From positions 12,477 through 76,476 of the forward strand of contig JAAUZK010000031.1 in the NCBI GenBank assembly GCA_014804655.1: a stretch of DNA of 64,000 nucleotides. The letters run 5' to 3'. How positions within the stretch are numbered: position 1 is the stretch's first letter; every line of letters begins with the position of its first letter. The notes under the pieces are model-generated. The model saw only the letters and a program-made list of their open reading frames with translations. It searched no databases and was not told the origin of the DNA. Shown here piece by piece: positions 47,884-58,766 of this stretch. The translations under genes were made by a program, and so were the position numbers. The stretch comes from Lachnospiraceae bacterium. Lineage in GTDB: Bacteria; Bacillota; Clostridia; Lachnospirales; Lachnospiraceae.

Positions 47884-50169
47884 TTAATACAATCCGATAT
47901 TCTTACACATATAACCATAAGGCTGAATCGTATCAAGGTAGGTCTGCGCATCACCATAGTCAGGACCCCAGCCGCTGGTACCGGGAGCAGCGTCAAAGTT
48001 TGCTTCATTACCGTTGCTGATACGGTAATAGGAATAGGTATAGTTGGTCTGATCATCAAATTCAACCAGGTTCACAATTACCTTTCCGCCAAGTGACTTC
48101 TCAATTGACTGCTTGTATGCATTAGCCCTGTTAGAATAATATTCTGCGAAAGAACCGCAAGGAATATCAATATAAACCGGATTCTCTGCGGAAACCTCTA
48201 CACCAACTTCTGCCAGTTCCGCGATCGCAGTATCCAGGAATGCTGCTGCGTTGCTTTCATTGTACCAGCCATCAAAACCGTCACCGGAACCTACGCCGTC
48301 ATCAGCTGACGGATCCCATACAGTAAGCGGTATTTCATCTGCATCCAACTGTGCCTGCATAACCTCACCGTAGTAGGTGCCTGCTTTGAAAGTAACGCTC
48401 TCGCCATTGATATCAACCGTTGTATCATTAGCAAGGCTCTGGAATGTACCGGGTACATAGGAATTTCTAAGGCTGGCATACTTCAGATCCTCACCTACGC
48501 TCGTTGCGTTAAAGGCGCCTCTGTCAAATGCCATTGCCAAAGCAAGACGGAAATTCTGGTTGCTCAAGGCTTCTCTTGTCTTAGCTTTATCTTCGTCTGT
48601 CTGAGGGGAAATACCTACCGTATCGTCATTGTAATTCGTCCATGATGCACGGTTAACGTTTACCCAGCCGCAGAAGGTTGTACCGTCAGTAGCGGATACA
48701 TAATTATACAGATCGAAATATGTCTCAGTCTCTCCATCCGGAATATCCTGCTGTGCCTGTACCAGTGCGGAAGAGTTAAATCCACATGCAGAACAATTAT
48801 TATCCTTCGTATCGTTATACATACGGAGCGGATCCGAACCGTCGTTATAATAAATATTTATATTCGGAGTATTAACTGCGTCTGCATTCCAGTATGCAGG
48901 GTTTGCTTTGTAGCTGGTAACATTATTCTCCGTGTAGTTGGTAACCAGATAAGGACCGCAGTATGCAATGTGGCTGGGGTCAGTACCGTAATTACCGGGT
49001 GTATATTCATCGCCTTCCGCTGAGAATGTACCGCCCTGTGACTTATAGAAGGAACGGTTCAGCGGAGCAAAACAGCCATAACCCATCATGGATATAAATG
49101 CCGGGAACGGAGCTTCCAGTGTGTATACAAGAGTATAATCATCTACAGCTTCAACACCTACTTCTGAGAAATCTGAAATCTCGCCGTTTACCCATGCGTC
49201 ATAATTCTTGATTCCACAACCGTCTGTGGTGGTCATAAGATATCCAAGTTCACCGTCATTATCAGCCACGTGCTGCATGGAAGCAACCCAGTCGTCTGCT
49301 GTTACTTCGCCGACTTCACGCCCCTGCTGGTCTACCCATTTCACACCCGGGCGGATATGGAAAGTATAAGTCAGACCGTCATCGGAAACCTCATAGCTCT
49401 CAGCCAGAGCAGGCTGCTGCTCATTCAAAGCATCATATTCCAGCAATCCTGAATAAGTACATGAAATAAAGTAAGAATCACTGGTCATGCTGGTAGCGAT
49501 AACATCCCATGTTACCAGCTGATAGCTGATCTCATAGTTATATGTGTCATTTAGTGTGTAACCTTTCTCATCTAGAAAAGCCTTTGCGTTAGCGAACCAT
49601 TCGTCTGCAGTCTCGCTCTCTCCCCATATGGAAACCAGTTCTGCTCTGTCTTCTGAATGGAGTAGTTCGTTGGTAACCAGATAAGTATACCACTTATACT
49701 CATCCAGACCCCAGAGAGTTGTTGTTCCGGTACGAGGTACGATACGGGTCATAGCATATCCACCCCCATTACTCTGAACAGGCTGGAACACACCGGACTC
49801 TAACAGTTTCGCTTCAGCGACAGCCATCAATGCCATACGCTTATCCAAATCTGTAACCTCTTCTTTTGCCACCTGATAGTATTCATTGAATTCGCCCAGG
49901 TTGTAGTCATACAGCGCATCAGACTTTTCATCATAGTCCATTGCGTCAATAGCCTCCCAATCCGGTCCCACATAACCATCTGATTCAGCTGTGTCTGTCT
50001 CTCCTTCACTTTCGCTGCCGTCGGTAGATTCATCGACTTCATTTGTACTGCTGTCGGTAGCCGGAGCATCATTGGTTGTTCCGCCGCCATTACCACAGGC
50101 AGACAGTCCAAATACCATAGACGCTGACAGAAGAACCGCCAGCAATTTCTGAACTTTGTTCTTTTTCAT
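47884..50169 (-). CDS. oppA: Peptide-binding lipoprotein (OppA type)
   Basis: Lipobox GLSACGNG; ALAESYEVSDDGLTYTFHIRPGVKWVDQQGREVGEVTADDWVAS. Confidence 0.92.
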   Translation of the reverse strand: MKKNKVQKLLAVLLSASMVFGLSACGNGGGTTNDAPATDSSTNEVDESTDGSESEGETDTAESDGYVGPDWEAIDAMDYDEKSDALYDYNLGEFNEYYQVAKEEVTDLDKRMALMAVAEAKLLESGVFQPVQSNGGGYAMTRIVPRTGTTTLWGLDEYKWYTYLVTNELLHSEDRAELVSIWGESETADEWFANAKAFLDEKGYTLNDTYNYEISYQLVTWDVIATSMTSDSYFISCTYSGLLEYDALNEQQPALAESYEVSDDGLTYTFHIRPGVKWVDQQGREVGEVTADDWVASMQHVADNDGELGYLMTTTDGCGIKNYDAWVNGEISDFSEVGVEAVDDYTLVYTLEAPFPAFISMMGYGCFAPLNRSFYKSQGGTFSAEGDEYTPGNYGTDPSHIAYCGPYLVTNYTENNVTSYKANPAYWNADAVNTPNINIYYNDGSDPLRMYNDTKDNNCSACGFNSSALVQAQQDIPDGETETYFDLYNYVSATDGTTFCGWVNVNRASWTNYNDDTVGISPQTDEDKAKTREALSNQNFRLALAMAFDRGAFNATSVGEDLKYASLRNSYVPGTFQSLANDTTVDINGESVTFKAGTYYGEVMQAQLDADEIPLTVWDPSADDGVGSGDGFDGWYNESNAAAFLDTAIAELAEVGVEVSAENPVYIDIPCGSFAEYYSNRANAYKQSIEKSLGGKVIVNLVEFDDQTNYTYSYYRISNGNEANFDAAPGTSGWGPDYGDAQTYLDTIQPYGYMCKNIGLY

Positions 50170-50541
50170 TTTTTTCTCCTCTCATTAAATTTGTACATAC
50201 TTTTGCACTTTATTGCTTTAAACTGTTACAATCAACAAAAAAGGATAGAATAGAAATAACAGATCTACTCGTCCCTTGTGTGCATGTATACACTAAAACA
50301 ACAAAGTGTAATATGCAATTACATTACAGCACCATATATTGTACTGTATGCCACATTAAATGTCAATGAATAAAACCATTTTAAACACGGAAAGCGGCAA
50401 TTAATCTGATTAAACGGTATAAAGAAAGAGCAGGGTCAAAGCGCGCTATGTCTAAAATTATGTTTGACTGTCTGCTCAATCCTTCCGCAACATAAGCATG
50501 ATCGTCAGAGGAATTAACGGCATCCGTATTTCAAAACGAAC

Positions 50542-52257
50542 TTACTTCGCCCACGAAAGCGCCTCCTCCAGACTTCCTGCGCCCAGAATATTCAACATGA
50601 ATTTCGTATATTCCTTCCCCTGATCCGTGTCGATATTTTTGTATACGTCGCAGATATACTTGGGCGTGTGATCCATTTCATAGATACCGAACGAAAGTCC
50701 CTGTTTAACTTCTTCCAGCGCATCGGTCTGCCTGTTCATTATGAATGCATCCACATAAGGGTTGTCCTCAATGATATAATAGCAGTACGCAAAAGCAGCC
50801 GCCTGCAGTTTTTCGCCGGAGGCAGAAGTAAAACCAAGTTCCGTGACTGTAATACTCCGTACATTTCCGTTCCGGTCAAGATATTCTTCCTGCCTTAAGA
50901 AATCCGTCACCGTGCTTAAATTCATCAGCGTAAGGACAGGAGCATCCGGCGTCTTGTCATAATTCTCCGTCCAGTAGTTTACTTTGGTGAGTGGATTCGG
51001 GTACGGATGGATCGCCAGCCCCCAATCGTAATTTCCTTTCTGCCCGGCCATCTCATTGACCGCCGCCACGACCTCTTTCGCATTGAAGTATTTCTCGTCA
51101 TTCCCTCTGTTGCTGTTCCAGTCGTGATCTATGCTGAAATACACTTTGGCATCGGCATAGTTACTCTTCGCCGCATAATAGAAGATACGCAGCGCCTTCT
51201 CAAATTCGGCAGCGTATAACATAATGTCATCCGTGTCCATATAATTCCAGACTTTATATTGATTGATTTCATTGGCAATGACCCAGTTCGATACAAGTCC
51301 GTGTTCCTTGCCGGAATAGCGCTCCGTCAGAAAGGACGCGATCGCTTCCAGACAATTGATTCCTTCCTGGTTGGCGGTATTAAAAGCATAGTAATATGCG
51401 CCCGCTTCTTTATTGTCTGACAACGGATGGATCAACTCCGGATACGTTTCATTCCAGTCATTTAAGATGATCGCCGTGGAATTCATCCCCTGGCTTGTCA
51501 GGTAGGAAAAAAGGTAGTCATAGCCGTTGATGGCAGCACCGTTAAACAGATATGTCTCCCCCTGATATTCATAAGAGATCGTGGGAAAAGTTTGATCAGT
51601 GGTTTCTCCCATAATAATGGAAAGGGGAATATTGTAAATCGCATACTGCACCCCTAAATCCGTCAGTAGAGAAGTCTCCAGCATCTGCGGGTCTAAGAGC
51701 AGTCCTTTTTTGGACTTAGGCTGCGGGCAGTCTTCTATCGTATCCGCCAGCATTTCCGGATTGCTGATGCAGATACCCGCGGACAGCGGCATATATTCTC
51801 CGTTCAGAAGCAGGGCCGGAACGAACTGTTTAAAAAGATATTCATCCTGATATGCACACTCCAGTCTGCACTCTGTGGATTTTCTCTGACTCGCGATCGG
51901 TTCCCGCTTAAGCTCTTCGGTAAAAGTACACTCTTCATATGTTTCAAAAGCAAACAGATAAACCATGGCATCATCGCTCTTCGGAATATCCGGCATGGTG
52001 AGCGTAAGCGACAGTGTCTTCTTATCACTCTGCAAGGAGCAATCCGTAATCTTACCGTACAGTGCAAGCTGCAGCCGTGACATGGTAACGTTTCCTTCCG
52101 TCAGTTCTCTCTCGATCTCTTCTTCCGTTTTTCCCGACTGCCACGATACGCTGTCAGAGACCGCAGGTGTCTTCTCTCCACATCCCGATAACAGGAGCAG
52201 AAAACCGGAAAGAAGCAGTACAACAAATACATATGGATTATAGCTGGATTTCATCAT
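50542..52257 (-). CDS. DUF5722-like lipoprotein (glycosidase-like TIM-barrel predicted)
   Basis: Lipobox LLLSGCGEK; LGVQYAIYNIPLS...LVSNWVIANEINQYKVWNYM...WGLAIHPYPNPL...ITVTELGFTSASG. Confidence 0.65.
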   Translation of the reverse strand: MMKSSYNPYVFVVLLLSGFLLLLSGCGEKTPAVSDSVSWQSGKTEEEIERELTEGNVTMSRLQLALYGKITDCSLQSDKKTLSLTLTMPDIPKSDDAMVYLFAFETYEECTFTEELKREPIASQRKSTECRLECAYQDEYLFKQFVPALLLNGEYMPLSAGICISNPEMLADTIEDCPQPKSKKGLLLDPQMLETSLLTDLGVQYAIYNIPLSIIMGETTDQTFPTISYEYQGETYLFNGAAINGYDYLFSYLTSQGMNSTAIILNDWNETYPELIHPLSDNKEAGAYYYAFNTANQEGINCLEAIASFLTERYSGKEHGLVSNWVIANEINQYKVWNYMDTDDIMLYAAEFEKALRIFYYAAKSNYADAKVYFSIDHDWNSNRGNDEKYFNAKEVVAAVNEMAGQKGNYDWGLAIHPYPNPLTKVNYWTENYDKTPDAPVLTLMNLSTVTDFLRQEEYLDRNGNVRSITVTELGFTSASGEKLQAAAFAYCYYIIEDNPYVDAFIMNRQTDALEEVKQGLSFGIYEMDHTPKYICDVYKNIDTDQGKEYTKFMLNILGAGSLEEALSWAK

Positions 52258-53474
52258 TTTTCCGGTATCCAAAGGTCTTCCTCCTGCTGTTCATGCCAAA
52301 TAACCGAAACGGTCGTCTCCGGCTGCGTATCTATGTCGTCTGATACTTGAATGTCACCGCTCTTTAGGCCGGCGATCACATGTAAATAGTCACTCATTGC
52401 CGCCGACTGAAAGCGCCATGCAGCACCATACACGGGCAGACGGACGCATTTTTCTTTCGCGCCGTAGGAAATCACACTGCCCGCAATTTCTTTAGGCCAG
52501 CTCCTTCCGCTGGCAAAAAACTCATCCAGCGCATCGATCACGGAAGAATCAATCCCTTTCATTGCGGAAGTTAAGATCAGTTCGGAAATATCGCTCTGGT
52601 CTACGTCCGCCCCGATCAACTTTCCGCCGCAGGACTCCGCGGATAACAATACCGACTGATACAACGAACCGCCGCAGGCGAAAATAACCTCCGTGCCCGC
52701 CTCGTACCACTCGCGGGAGGTCTCCTCAATCTGCTCATCTGGCAGAAAAGTGCCCGCATACCAATACTCTACGCTGATATCATCACTGTTGTCCAAATGG
52801 GCTGCCGCCGCATCGATTCCCTGCAGATAACCGTATCCATACCGCTCCACAGAGGGAAGCTGTTCCCCTCCGATAAATCCCAGCTTGGTGTAGCCATCCA
52901 AAACCGCCATATATCCGGCCAGATATCCTGCCTCCTCCTCCCGGTACGTAATACAGTGGACATTGGGTGCAATGGCAACCGCATTGCCCTCGGCATCTTT
53001 TGGCACGCCGTCTAACAACAGGAAAAACACATCGTCGTATTCATTTTGCATCCGCCCAACCGTCCCTTCAAAATGGCTGCCGGCACATATGACAAGTGCC
53101 GCATCATTCTGAATCGCCGTGGTTACGGCTTTCTCATAGGATTCCTGCGTGTCATCGTCGGCACTGTAGTAAGAATAAGAGACCTCCGCTGCATCGGCAT
53201 AGGTCTGCGCACCGTTAAGCGCCGCCTGGTTGAAACCGCTGTCCATGGCGGAACTTGCATCGATCACCAACGCAACCTGTCCGCCTGCGATCTGACAGTT
53301 ACTCACCGTAGTCTGTTCCGGTTCCATCTCCGGTTCTTTCTCAGACGTATTGTCCTCCTGCGCCGGTCTCTCAGTCGCTACAGGTTCCTCTGTAATCTCA
53401 TCGTTTTTCCCACAGCCTGCGGATAACATACCGACTGCTGCAGCCAGGCCGAAAATTGTTAATCGTTTTCTCAT
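52254..53474 (-). CDS. BMP/PnrA-like substrate-binding lipoprotein
   Basis: Lipobox LSAGCGKND; AALVICAGSHFEG, LGFIGGEQLPSVERYGYGYLQGIDAAA. Confidence 0.8.
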   Translation of the reverse strand: MRKRLTIFGLAAAVGMLSAGCGKNDEITEEPVATERPAQEDNTSEKEPEMEPEQTTVSNCQIAGGQVALVIDASSAMDSGFNQAALNGAQTYADAAEVSYSYYSADDDTQESYEKAVTTAIQNDAALVICAGSHFEGTVGRMQNEYDDVFFLLLDGVPKDAEGNAVAIAPNVHCITYREEEAGYLAGYMAVLDGYTKLGFIGGEQLPSVERYGYGYLQGIDAAAAHLDNSDDISVEYWYAGTFLPDEQIEETSREWYEAGTEVIFACGGSLYQSVLLSAESCGGKLIGADVDQSDISELILTSAMKGIDSSVIDALDEFFASGRSWPKEIAGSVISYGAKEKCVRLPVYGAAWRFQSAAMSDYLHVIAGLKSGDIQVSDDIDTQPETTVSVIWHEQQEEDLWIPEK

Positions 53475-53533
53475 ATTCCACCTCTTCTTCTATCATAAAT
53501 CTATCGTTGATAGAAAACTCACGCCGGAACTTT

Positions 53534-54463
53534 TCATTCCTTTCGTACATCAAACGGCGGTATAAAACTCTCCCGTGCCGTATCTCCCTCCTGAATGTAA
53601 GCGTTCGTGATTCCCAGATCTATGGCATAATCCACTACGGACTCATACTCCCTTTTCGTCACTTTCCTGCCCAACTCACCATACTCCGGACGATCCCGCA
53701 GTCTGTCAAAAGGAGTGTACTGGTTCATCAGACTGATATATACGCTGTCACCGTATGTCTCATAAACATATCGGATCACATCTTTAGCATTCTGCTTATG
53801 ACCCGGCAGAAGAAGGTGCCTGACGATCACGCCTCTTTGCATCATACCGGTTTCATCGAAGAGAGGCAAATTCTCATCGCCATCTTTATATGTTATGTAA
53901 ACCATTTCTTCCAGTGCTTCCTTCGCCACGGCAGGATAATCCAACGCCGCGGAATACTTCGCCGCAAGGGCCGGATCCATATACTTGAAGTCTGTCAGGA
54001 AAATATCTACGATCCCCGCCAGACTCTTTATAACCTCCCGCTTGGCATAGCCGCTGCAGTTATATACAACGGGAAGCACAAGTCCCTGTTTTTTTGCCTT
54101 AAGGACAGCCTGCGCCACACCGGGCACATAATGATCAGGCGTGACCAGATTGATATTGGCAGCTCCCTGCTCCTGCAGTGTAAGGAATATCTGCGCCAGT
54201 CGCTCTACGGAAACCGCTTTTCCTCTTCCTCCCGCCGCAATCTCATAATTCTGACAGTAGACACAGCGCAGATTACATCCGGAGAAAAACACCGTTCCGG
54301 AACCTTTTTCCCCGGAGATGCACGGCTCCTCCCACATATGCAGCGCCGCCCTCGCGATAAAGATCCGGTCATCCGAGCGGCAGTAGCCCATCTGTCCTTC
54401 TTCCCGGCGGACATTACACTCTCTGGGACACAGATTGCAGGGATTTATACTCAACTTATCCAT
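53534..54463 (-). CDS. Radical SAM protein, PflA-like activase family
   Basis: NPCNLCPRECNVRR; FFSGCNLRCVYCQNYEIA. Confidence 0.85.
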   Translation of the reverse strand: MDKLSINPCNLCPRECNVRREEGQMGYCRSDDRIFIARAALHMWEEPCISGEKGSGTVFFSGCNLRCVYCQNYEIAAGGRGKAVSVERLAQIFLTLQEQGAANINLVTPDHYVPGVAQAVLKAKKQGLVLPVVYNCSGYAKREVIKSLAGIVDIFLTDFKYMDPALAAKYSAALDYPAVAKEALEEMVYITYKDGDENLPLFDETGMMQRGVIVRHLLLPGHKQNAKDVIRYVYETYGDSVYISLMNQYTPFDRLRDRPEYGELGRKVTKREYESVVDYAIDLGITNAYIQEGDTARESFIPPFDVRKE

Positions 54464-54505
54464 TTATATAGCCATGCCCCTTTCTCAGGCTGTGTAATTT
54501 GTGCC
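54464..54505 (-). promoter_or_regulatory. Recurring leader motif upstream of the radical SAM gene
   Basis: Minus GGCACAAATTACACAGCCTGAGAAAGGGGCATGGCTATATAA. Confidence 0.4.
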
Positions 54506-54546
54506 GGGAAGCGCTCTTACCGATCATCGCGATCCATTCATCGGGA

Positions 54547-57135
54547 TTACCTGATCTGATACACTGACCGCAGCGCAAACTCCGTGGCATCTCCTTCCAG
54601 GATCTCCACTCGCTTCGTGCCGGGATTCATGTCAAAAAAGTTATCGGACAGTTTCACATCTCCATCCACACCCCGGATCTCCACACTCTTCGCATATGCC
54701 TGCGCATTAATTAACAAGCTGTTCCCCTCTCTCGTATAGGACAGCTTCGGATCTTCAAACTTAAAATGCTTCGGCGCCGTAAACAGGCTGGTACCTTCCG
54801 ATACAACCTGTCCTTCTACTTCCAAAGCATAACTTATGTAAACTTCCAATTCGCTAAATGATGAGAAATCATGTCGCTCAATCCACGTGCCGCTAAGCGG
54901 TTCCACTCTGACCCGCTCTTCACCTACCAGCAGAATCTCACCCTTGGCCGTGCGGAGCTGCCACGTCACCAAACCGCTCACCGGTTCAAACGTCTCATTT
55001 GCCACATGCAGTCTCGCCGACTTCACAATAGGTGCCGGCTGTGATACACAGAAGGGTCTCTCGCTCAGTTCCCCTGTTTCCTCACAGGAGATCATGATCG
55101 GTGCAAAAGCCCGCTTTTCGGCATAATGCAACGCTTTCCAGCGGCCGTAATAATCAATACTCGCCCATGATGCCACTGGCCAGATATCATTGAGCTGCCA
55201 TACGATCGTGCCCATGCACCTGCCCCGGTGCCTGCGGAAATGTTCAATTCCGTAGCGGACCGCATCCGCCTGCAGAAGCTGGGAAGCATACAACAGTGTA
55301 TCGAAATCCGTCGGATAGAGGTACGTCGCAGACAGATATGTCATGATCTTACCGTTCGCCGCCACATTCCGCTGATGCATCTCCATGACTCTGGAAAAGA
55401 TATTGCGATCCTCGGGTTCAGTGAAAGTCTCCACAGTTTTTAAGCACGGGAAAGACTGGAACCCAAACTCAGACACATAACGGAATCTGAATTTACGATA
55501 CTCCGTAAATGGTTTATTCCCATGCCATACATCCCAATAATGTGTGTCCCCTCTGTTTTCATCCCACGGATTGTCAAAATTTCCTCCGGAAGACGGGGAT
55601 GACGGCCAATAAAATGTCATCGGATCTTCCTCTTCCAGAATCTTCGGAATGATATATTCAAACAGCTTAATATAGTCACATTTCTGTTTCTCAGACGGCT
55701 TCCACGCCTTATCGAGCGTCTGGGTCTCTATCTCGTTATTGCCGCACCACAGCCCCAGACAGGCATGGTGTCTGATCCTTCTTATGTTATCGCAAAGCTC
55801 CATGCTGACATTGCGCTCAAAATCGTCATCCAACTCATAAGCCGCGCAGGCAAACATGAAATCCTGCCATACGACCAATCCCAATTCGTCGCACAGATCA
55901 TAAAACCAGTCATCCGGATAATATCCGCCGCCCCATACCCGGATACAGTTGTAATGTGCCTGTGCCGCATCCTGCAACAGCTTCTTCGTGCGCTCCGCTG
56001 TCACTCTGGACAAAATATTATCTTCCGGAATATAGTCTGCCCCCATGGCAAAGATCTTAACACCGTTCACCTCATGAGCAAAGCACTCTCCCCACTCGTC
56101 CTGCTGTGTGTTGACTGTCATGGTGCGCAGACCGATCCTGCGGCTCCACACATCCAGCACCGTCCCCTGATCATCTAACAGCGTCACTTCCGCACGGTAG
56201 AGCGGCTGCTTGCCGTAACCGTTAGGCCACCAGCGCTTCGGGTCATGCACAGTGATCGTATCCCAGTTGTCCCTTGTTTCGTCACCCTTATCTGCTGTGA
56301 CCGTCTCCGCATATTCTTCCGCCGCACTTGCGCCCGCACGCTGCCCGGAGGACTTCTCCGCAATCAGCATACCCTTGTCGTCATAGAGCGCCGTCCTGAT
56401 TTCATAGCTGTCATCCGACATTTCCGGTACAAAATTTTCAATGGTGACATTATACTTTATGTCAACCGACCCCGTGTGAATACCCACACCCTTCGGTGTA
56501 ACATCCACTGCATTTCCATGGAGCCAGTCTTGTGTTATGTAAATCTGTTCCAATCTTGCCATCCTGCCGGATAAAACGGAGACTTCCCTGAAAATCCCCA
56601 CATCAGGCAACCTCGGACCCCAGTCCCATCCGAACATGCAGTGTGCCTTGCGCAGATGTGGGAACCCTTTCATACACTCTCCGGAACCGCCGGTATATAC
56701 TTTCTCATTCTCTTTTGCAATGTATTTCGTCGGAGACGAGAACTCCACGCGTAACGTATTCTCACCAACCTTGGCAATTTCTTCAATATCAAACTCCCAA
56801 ACACGGTGCATATTGTCAGTTTGTCCCAAAAGTCTGCCATTAAGGTAGACTTCTGTAAGCGTGTCAATCCCGTCGAAACGCAACAGCAGGAAATCACCCA
56901 GCAACTGCTCTTTGTCAATAGTAAACGTGGTCTGAAAGCAAAAATCATTTTCCATCAGACGCAGTGCCTCTAACTCGTTCATCCTGTCATATGGATCAGG
57001 CATAAGCCCCTTTTCCAGCAAAGTACCATAGACGGAACCCGGAACCTGCATATCAATCCAGTCTTCCGGTATGTCATAGACATTCTCCCCCACGATCTTC
57101 ATCCGCCAATTCTTGTCGAGTATCATTCTATCCAT
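54547..57135 (-). CDS. GH2 beta-mannosidase
   Basis: NCIRVWGGGYYPDDWFYDLCDELGLVVWQDFMFACAAY, HACLGLWCGNNEIETQ, YVSEFGFQSFP. Confidence 0.92.
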   Translation of the reverse strand: MDRMILDKNWRMKIVGENVYDIPEDWIDMQVPGSVYGTLLEKGLMPDPYDRMNELEALRLMENDFCFQTTFTIDKEQLLGDFLLLRFDGIDTLTEVYLNGRLLGQTDNMHRVWEFDIEEIAKVGENTLRVEFSSPTKYIAKENEKVYTGGSGECMKGFPHLRKAHCMFGWDWGPRLPDVGIFREVSVLSGRMARLEQIYITQDWLHGNAVDVTPKGVGIHTGSVDIKYNVTIENFVPEMSDDSYEIRTALYDDKGMLIAEKSSGQRAGASAAEEYAETVTADKGDETRDNWDTITVHDPKRWWPNGYGKQPLYRAEVTLLDDQGTVLDVWSRRIGLRTMTVNTQQDEWGECFAHEVNGVKIFAMGADYIPEDNILSRVTAERTKKLLQDAAQAHYNCIRVWGGGYYPDDWFYDLCDELGLVVWQDFMFACAAYELDDDFERNVSMELCDNIRRIRHHACLGLWCGNNEIETQTLDKAWKPSEKQKCDYIKLFEYIIPKILEEEDPMTFYWPSSPSSGGNFDNPWDENRGDTHYWDVWHGNKPFTEYRKFRFRYVSEFGFQSFPCLKTVETFTEPEDRNIFSRVMEMHQRNVAANGKIMTYLSATYLYPTDFDTLLYASQLLQADAVRYGIEHFRRHRGRCMGTIVWQLNDIWPVASWASIDYYGRWKALHYAEKRAFAPIMISCEETGELSERPFCVSQPAPIVKSARLHVANETFEPVSGLVTWQLRTAKGEILLVGEERVRVEPLSGTWIERHDFSSFSELEVYISYALEVEGQVVSEGTSLFTAPKHFKFEDPKLSYTREGNSLLINAQAYAKSVEIRGVDGDVKLSDNFFDMNPGTKRVEILEGDATEFALRSVYQIR

Positions 57136-57202
57136 ACAATTCTGTCTCCGTTCTCCGTACTAAATATAATTGCTTTTACTGTTTTAACATAACCGATACC
57201 CA

Positions 57203-57354
57203 GCGCAGATGAACGTGAATATCTTAAGAAGCCCCTCAAAAAGCGTCAGCGCTTAACGAGGTTATGAGTTGCAAAGCAACTCACGAGTTTAGCGTCTGCT
57301 ACGCTTTTTGCGGAGCGAAAGCGCGGCTTCGTAGATATTCACTTTCATCTGCGC
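57203..57354. repeat. Palindromic intergenic element, copy A
   Basis: Ends GCGCAGATGAAcGTGAATATCT / AGATATTCACTTTCATCTGCGC; internal CAAAAAGCGT/ACGCTTTTTG stem. Confidence 0.8.
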
Positions 57355-57751
57355 GTACGGTTTACATAACTTACAAGCAGTAATATTTTTACATTTATTA
57401 CATCATAGCGGAATTCCCCCCATTTGTCATCTTAATTATTTCTGTACATCCGCACCCACCGAAACAGGCACAGATCTTCCGTTGCTTCCTGACCGAAATC
57501 ATGCTAAAGTATGAAAAGAATATCTCTGAATCAGCTCTGCGCACTTGCTGCGCTGAGCGTACACGCGCCATGCTGCACATGCAGCTTGTCTGCATGAGAG
57601 CATAGTGTGCATCACAATACTTGCACCGGACTTTTCATGGACATTTGTATCCGAGAAGACATGAGGTGCAAGTATGGGATATAGACTGCAACAAACTGCT
57701 CTGACACGTAGACTGACATTAAATACGCAGATGTTAAGAAGGAGAACTCTT

Positions 57752-57958
57752 ATGAAAAAAAAGACCCCGAAACAGATCGTCGCCCTTACATGCGTCGTTC
57801 TGCTCGTTGCCATGTATGTGATTACTCTGATTGCAGCATGTCTGGATTCAACGGCTACCGGACGGCTCTTCGCAGGATGCCTTGCGCTCACGGTAGCCCT
57901 GCCGATTTTATGCTGGATTATCATTCATTTTTGTAATAATTCTCAAGATCAATCATAA
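57752..57958 (+). CDS. Small two-TM membrane protein (68 aa)
   Basis: SD AGAAGGAG; MKKKTPKQIVALTCVVLLVAMYVITLIAACLDSTATGRLFAGCLALTVALPILCWIIIHFCNNSQDQS. Confidence 0.5.
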   Translation: MKKKTPKQIVALTCVVLLVAMYVITLIAACLDSTATGRLFAGCLALTVALPILCWIIIHFCNNSQDQS

Positions 57959-58648
57959 CAGACCGCTCCTGCGATAAGCATAGATAAACATTCCTGCGGC
58001 GATTACGGCGCTGACCGCAATGACAAGCAGACTCTTCGGCTCAGCTCCCGTCCCTGACGCAAGGCCGTTCAACATCAGTTGAACCTGTTGTGAGTAAGCA
58101 TAATCCGCCACCTTGGCGATGGTTTCATTGAACATGGCGAGCATGGGCAGGAAAGCAAACACCATCATGGTCGGCGTTGCGATCGTTGTGGCGCTGATCT
58201 GACTCTTCGTCAGGATTCCGATCACCGCGCCTAAAAGCATGGAAACGCAGATCCCCGCTGCCATAATCAGCAGAAACCGCAGGAACTCTACTCCGCCATA
58301 TCCGCCCACTACGGCAAATACAACAGTTCCCGCCATGCAGGCACTAAAGACAAAACTGCCGATTCCCAGAAGATACTCTACAGGCTTCACACTGCCGAAG
58401 AAGAGCATGCGCAGCGTGTTCTTCTCTTTTTCCTCCGAAATGACTGCCGCCATGACGTTGAGCGGCGCCATGCCGATATGCATGACCGCAAACATACCCA
58501 CGAAAAAGTGCGGCGGCATATTCTCGACCTGTATGGCGTTTTCCATAATGACCGCCATCAGGGGAAACATAATAAACTGGATGCCCAGAGCAAGATTTCT
58601 ACCGGTGTCTTTCACTTGTTTTCTGAATATAATGATCGAATTTTTCAC
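57953..58648 (-). CDS. ABC-2 type transporter permease
   Basis: Six hydrophobic segments; AAVISEEKEKNTLRMLFFGSVKPVEYLLG. Confidence 0.88.
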   Translation of the reverse strand: MKNSIIIFRKQVKDTGRNLALGIQFIMFPLMAVIMENAIQVENMPPHFFVGMFAVMHIGMAPLNVMAAVISEEKEKNTLRMLFFGSVKPVEYLLGIGSFVFSACMAGTVVFAVVGGYGGVEFLRFLLIMAAGICVSMLLGAVIGILTKSQISATTIATPTMMVFAFLPMLAMFNETIAKVADYAYSQQVQLMLNGLASGTGAEPKSLLVIAVSAVIAAGMFIYAYRRSGLL

Positions 58649-58766
58649 TCTTTTCTCCTACCTTCCATACTCTTTTAAGCTTCGCTTTCTCATTTGACTG
58701 CGCTACACTGCACTACAAAATCCGCTTGCGTGCTTCCAGCGATTAAGCCAAATCAGTTTACATAAC

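Noticed and set aside
53456-54559. 367-aa plus-strand ORF
   Set aside because: Fully antisense to the radical SAM gene and the BMP gene start; no SD or domain; motifs of the minus-strand genes are clear.
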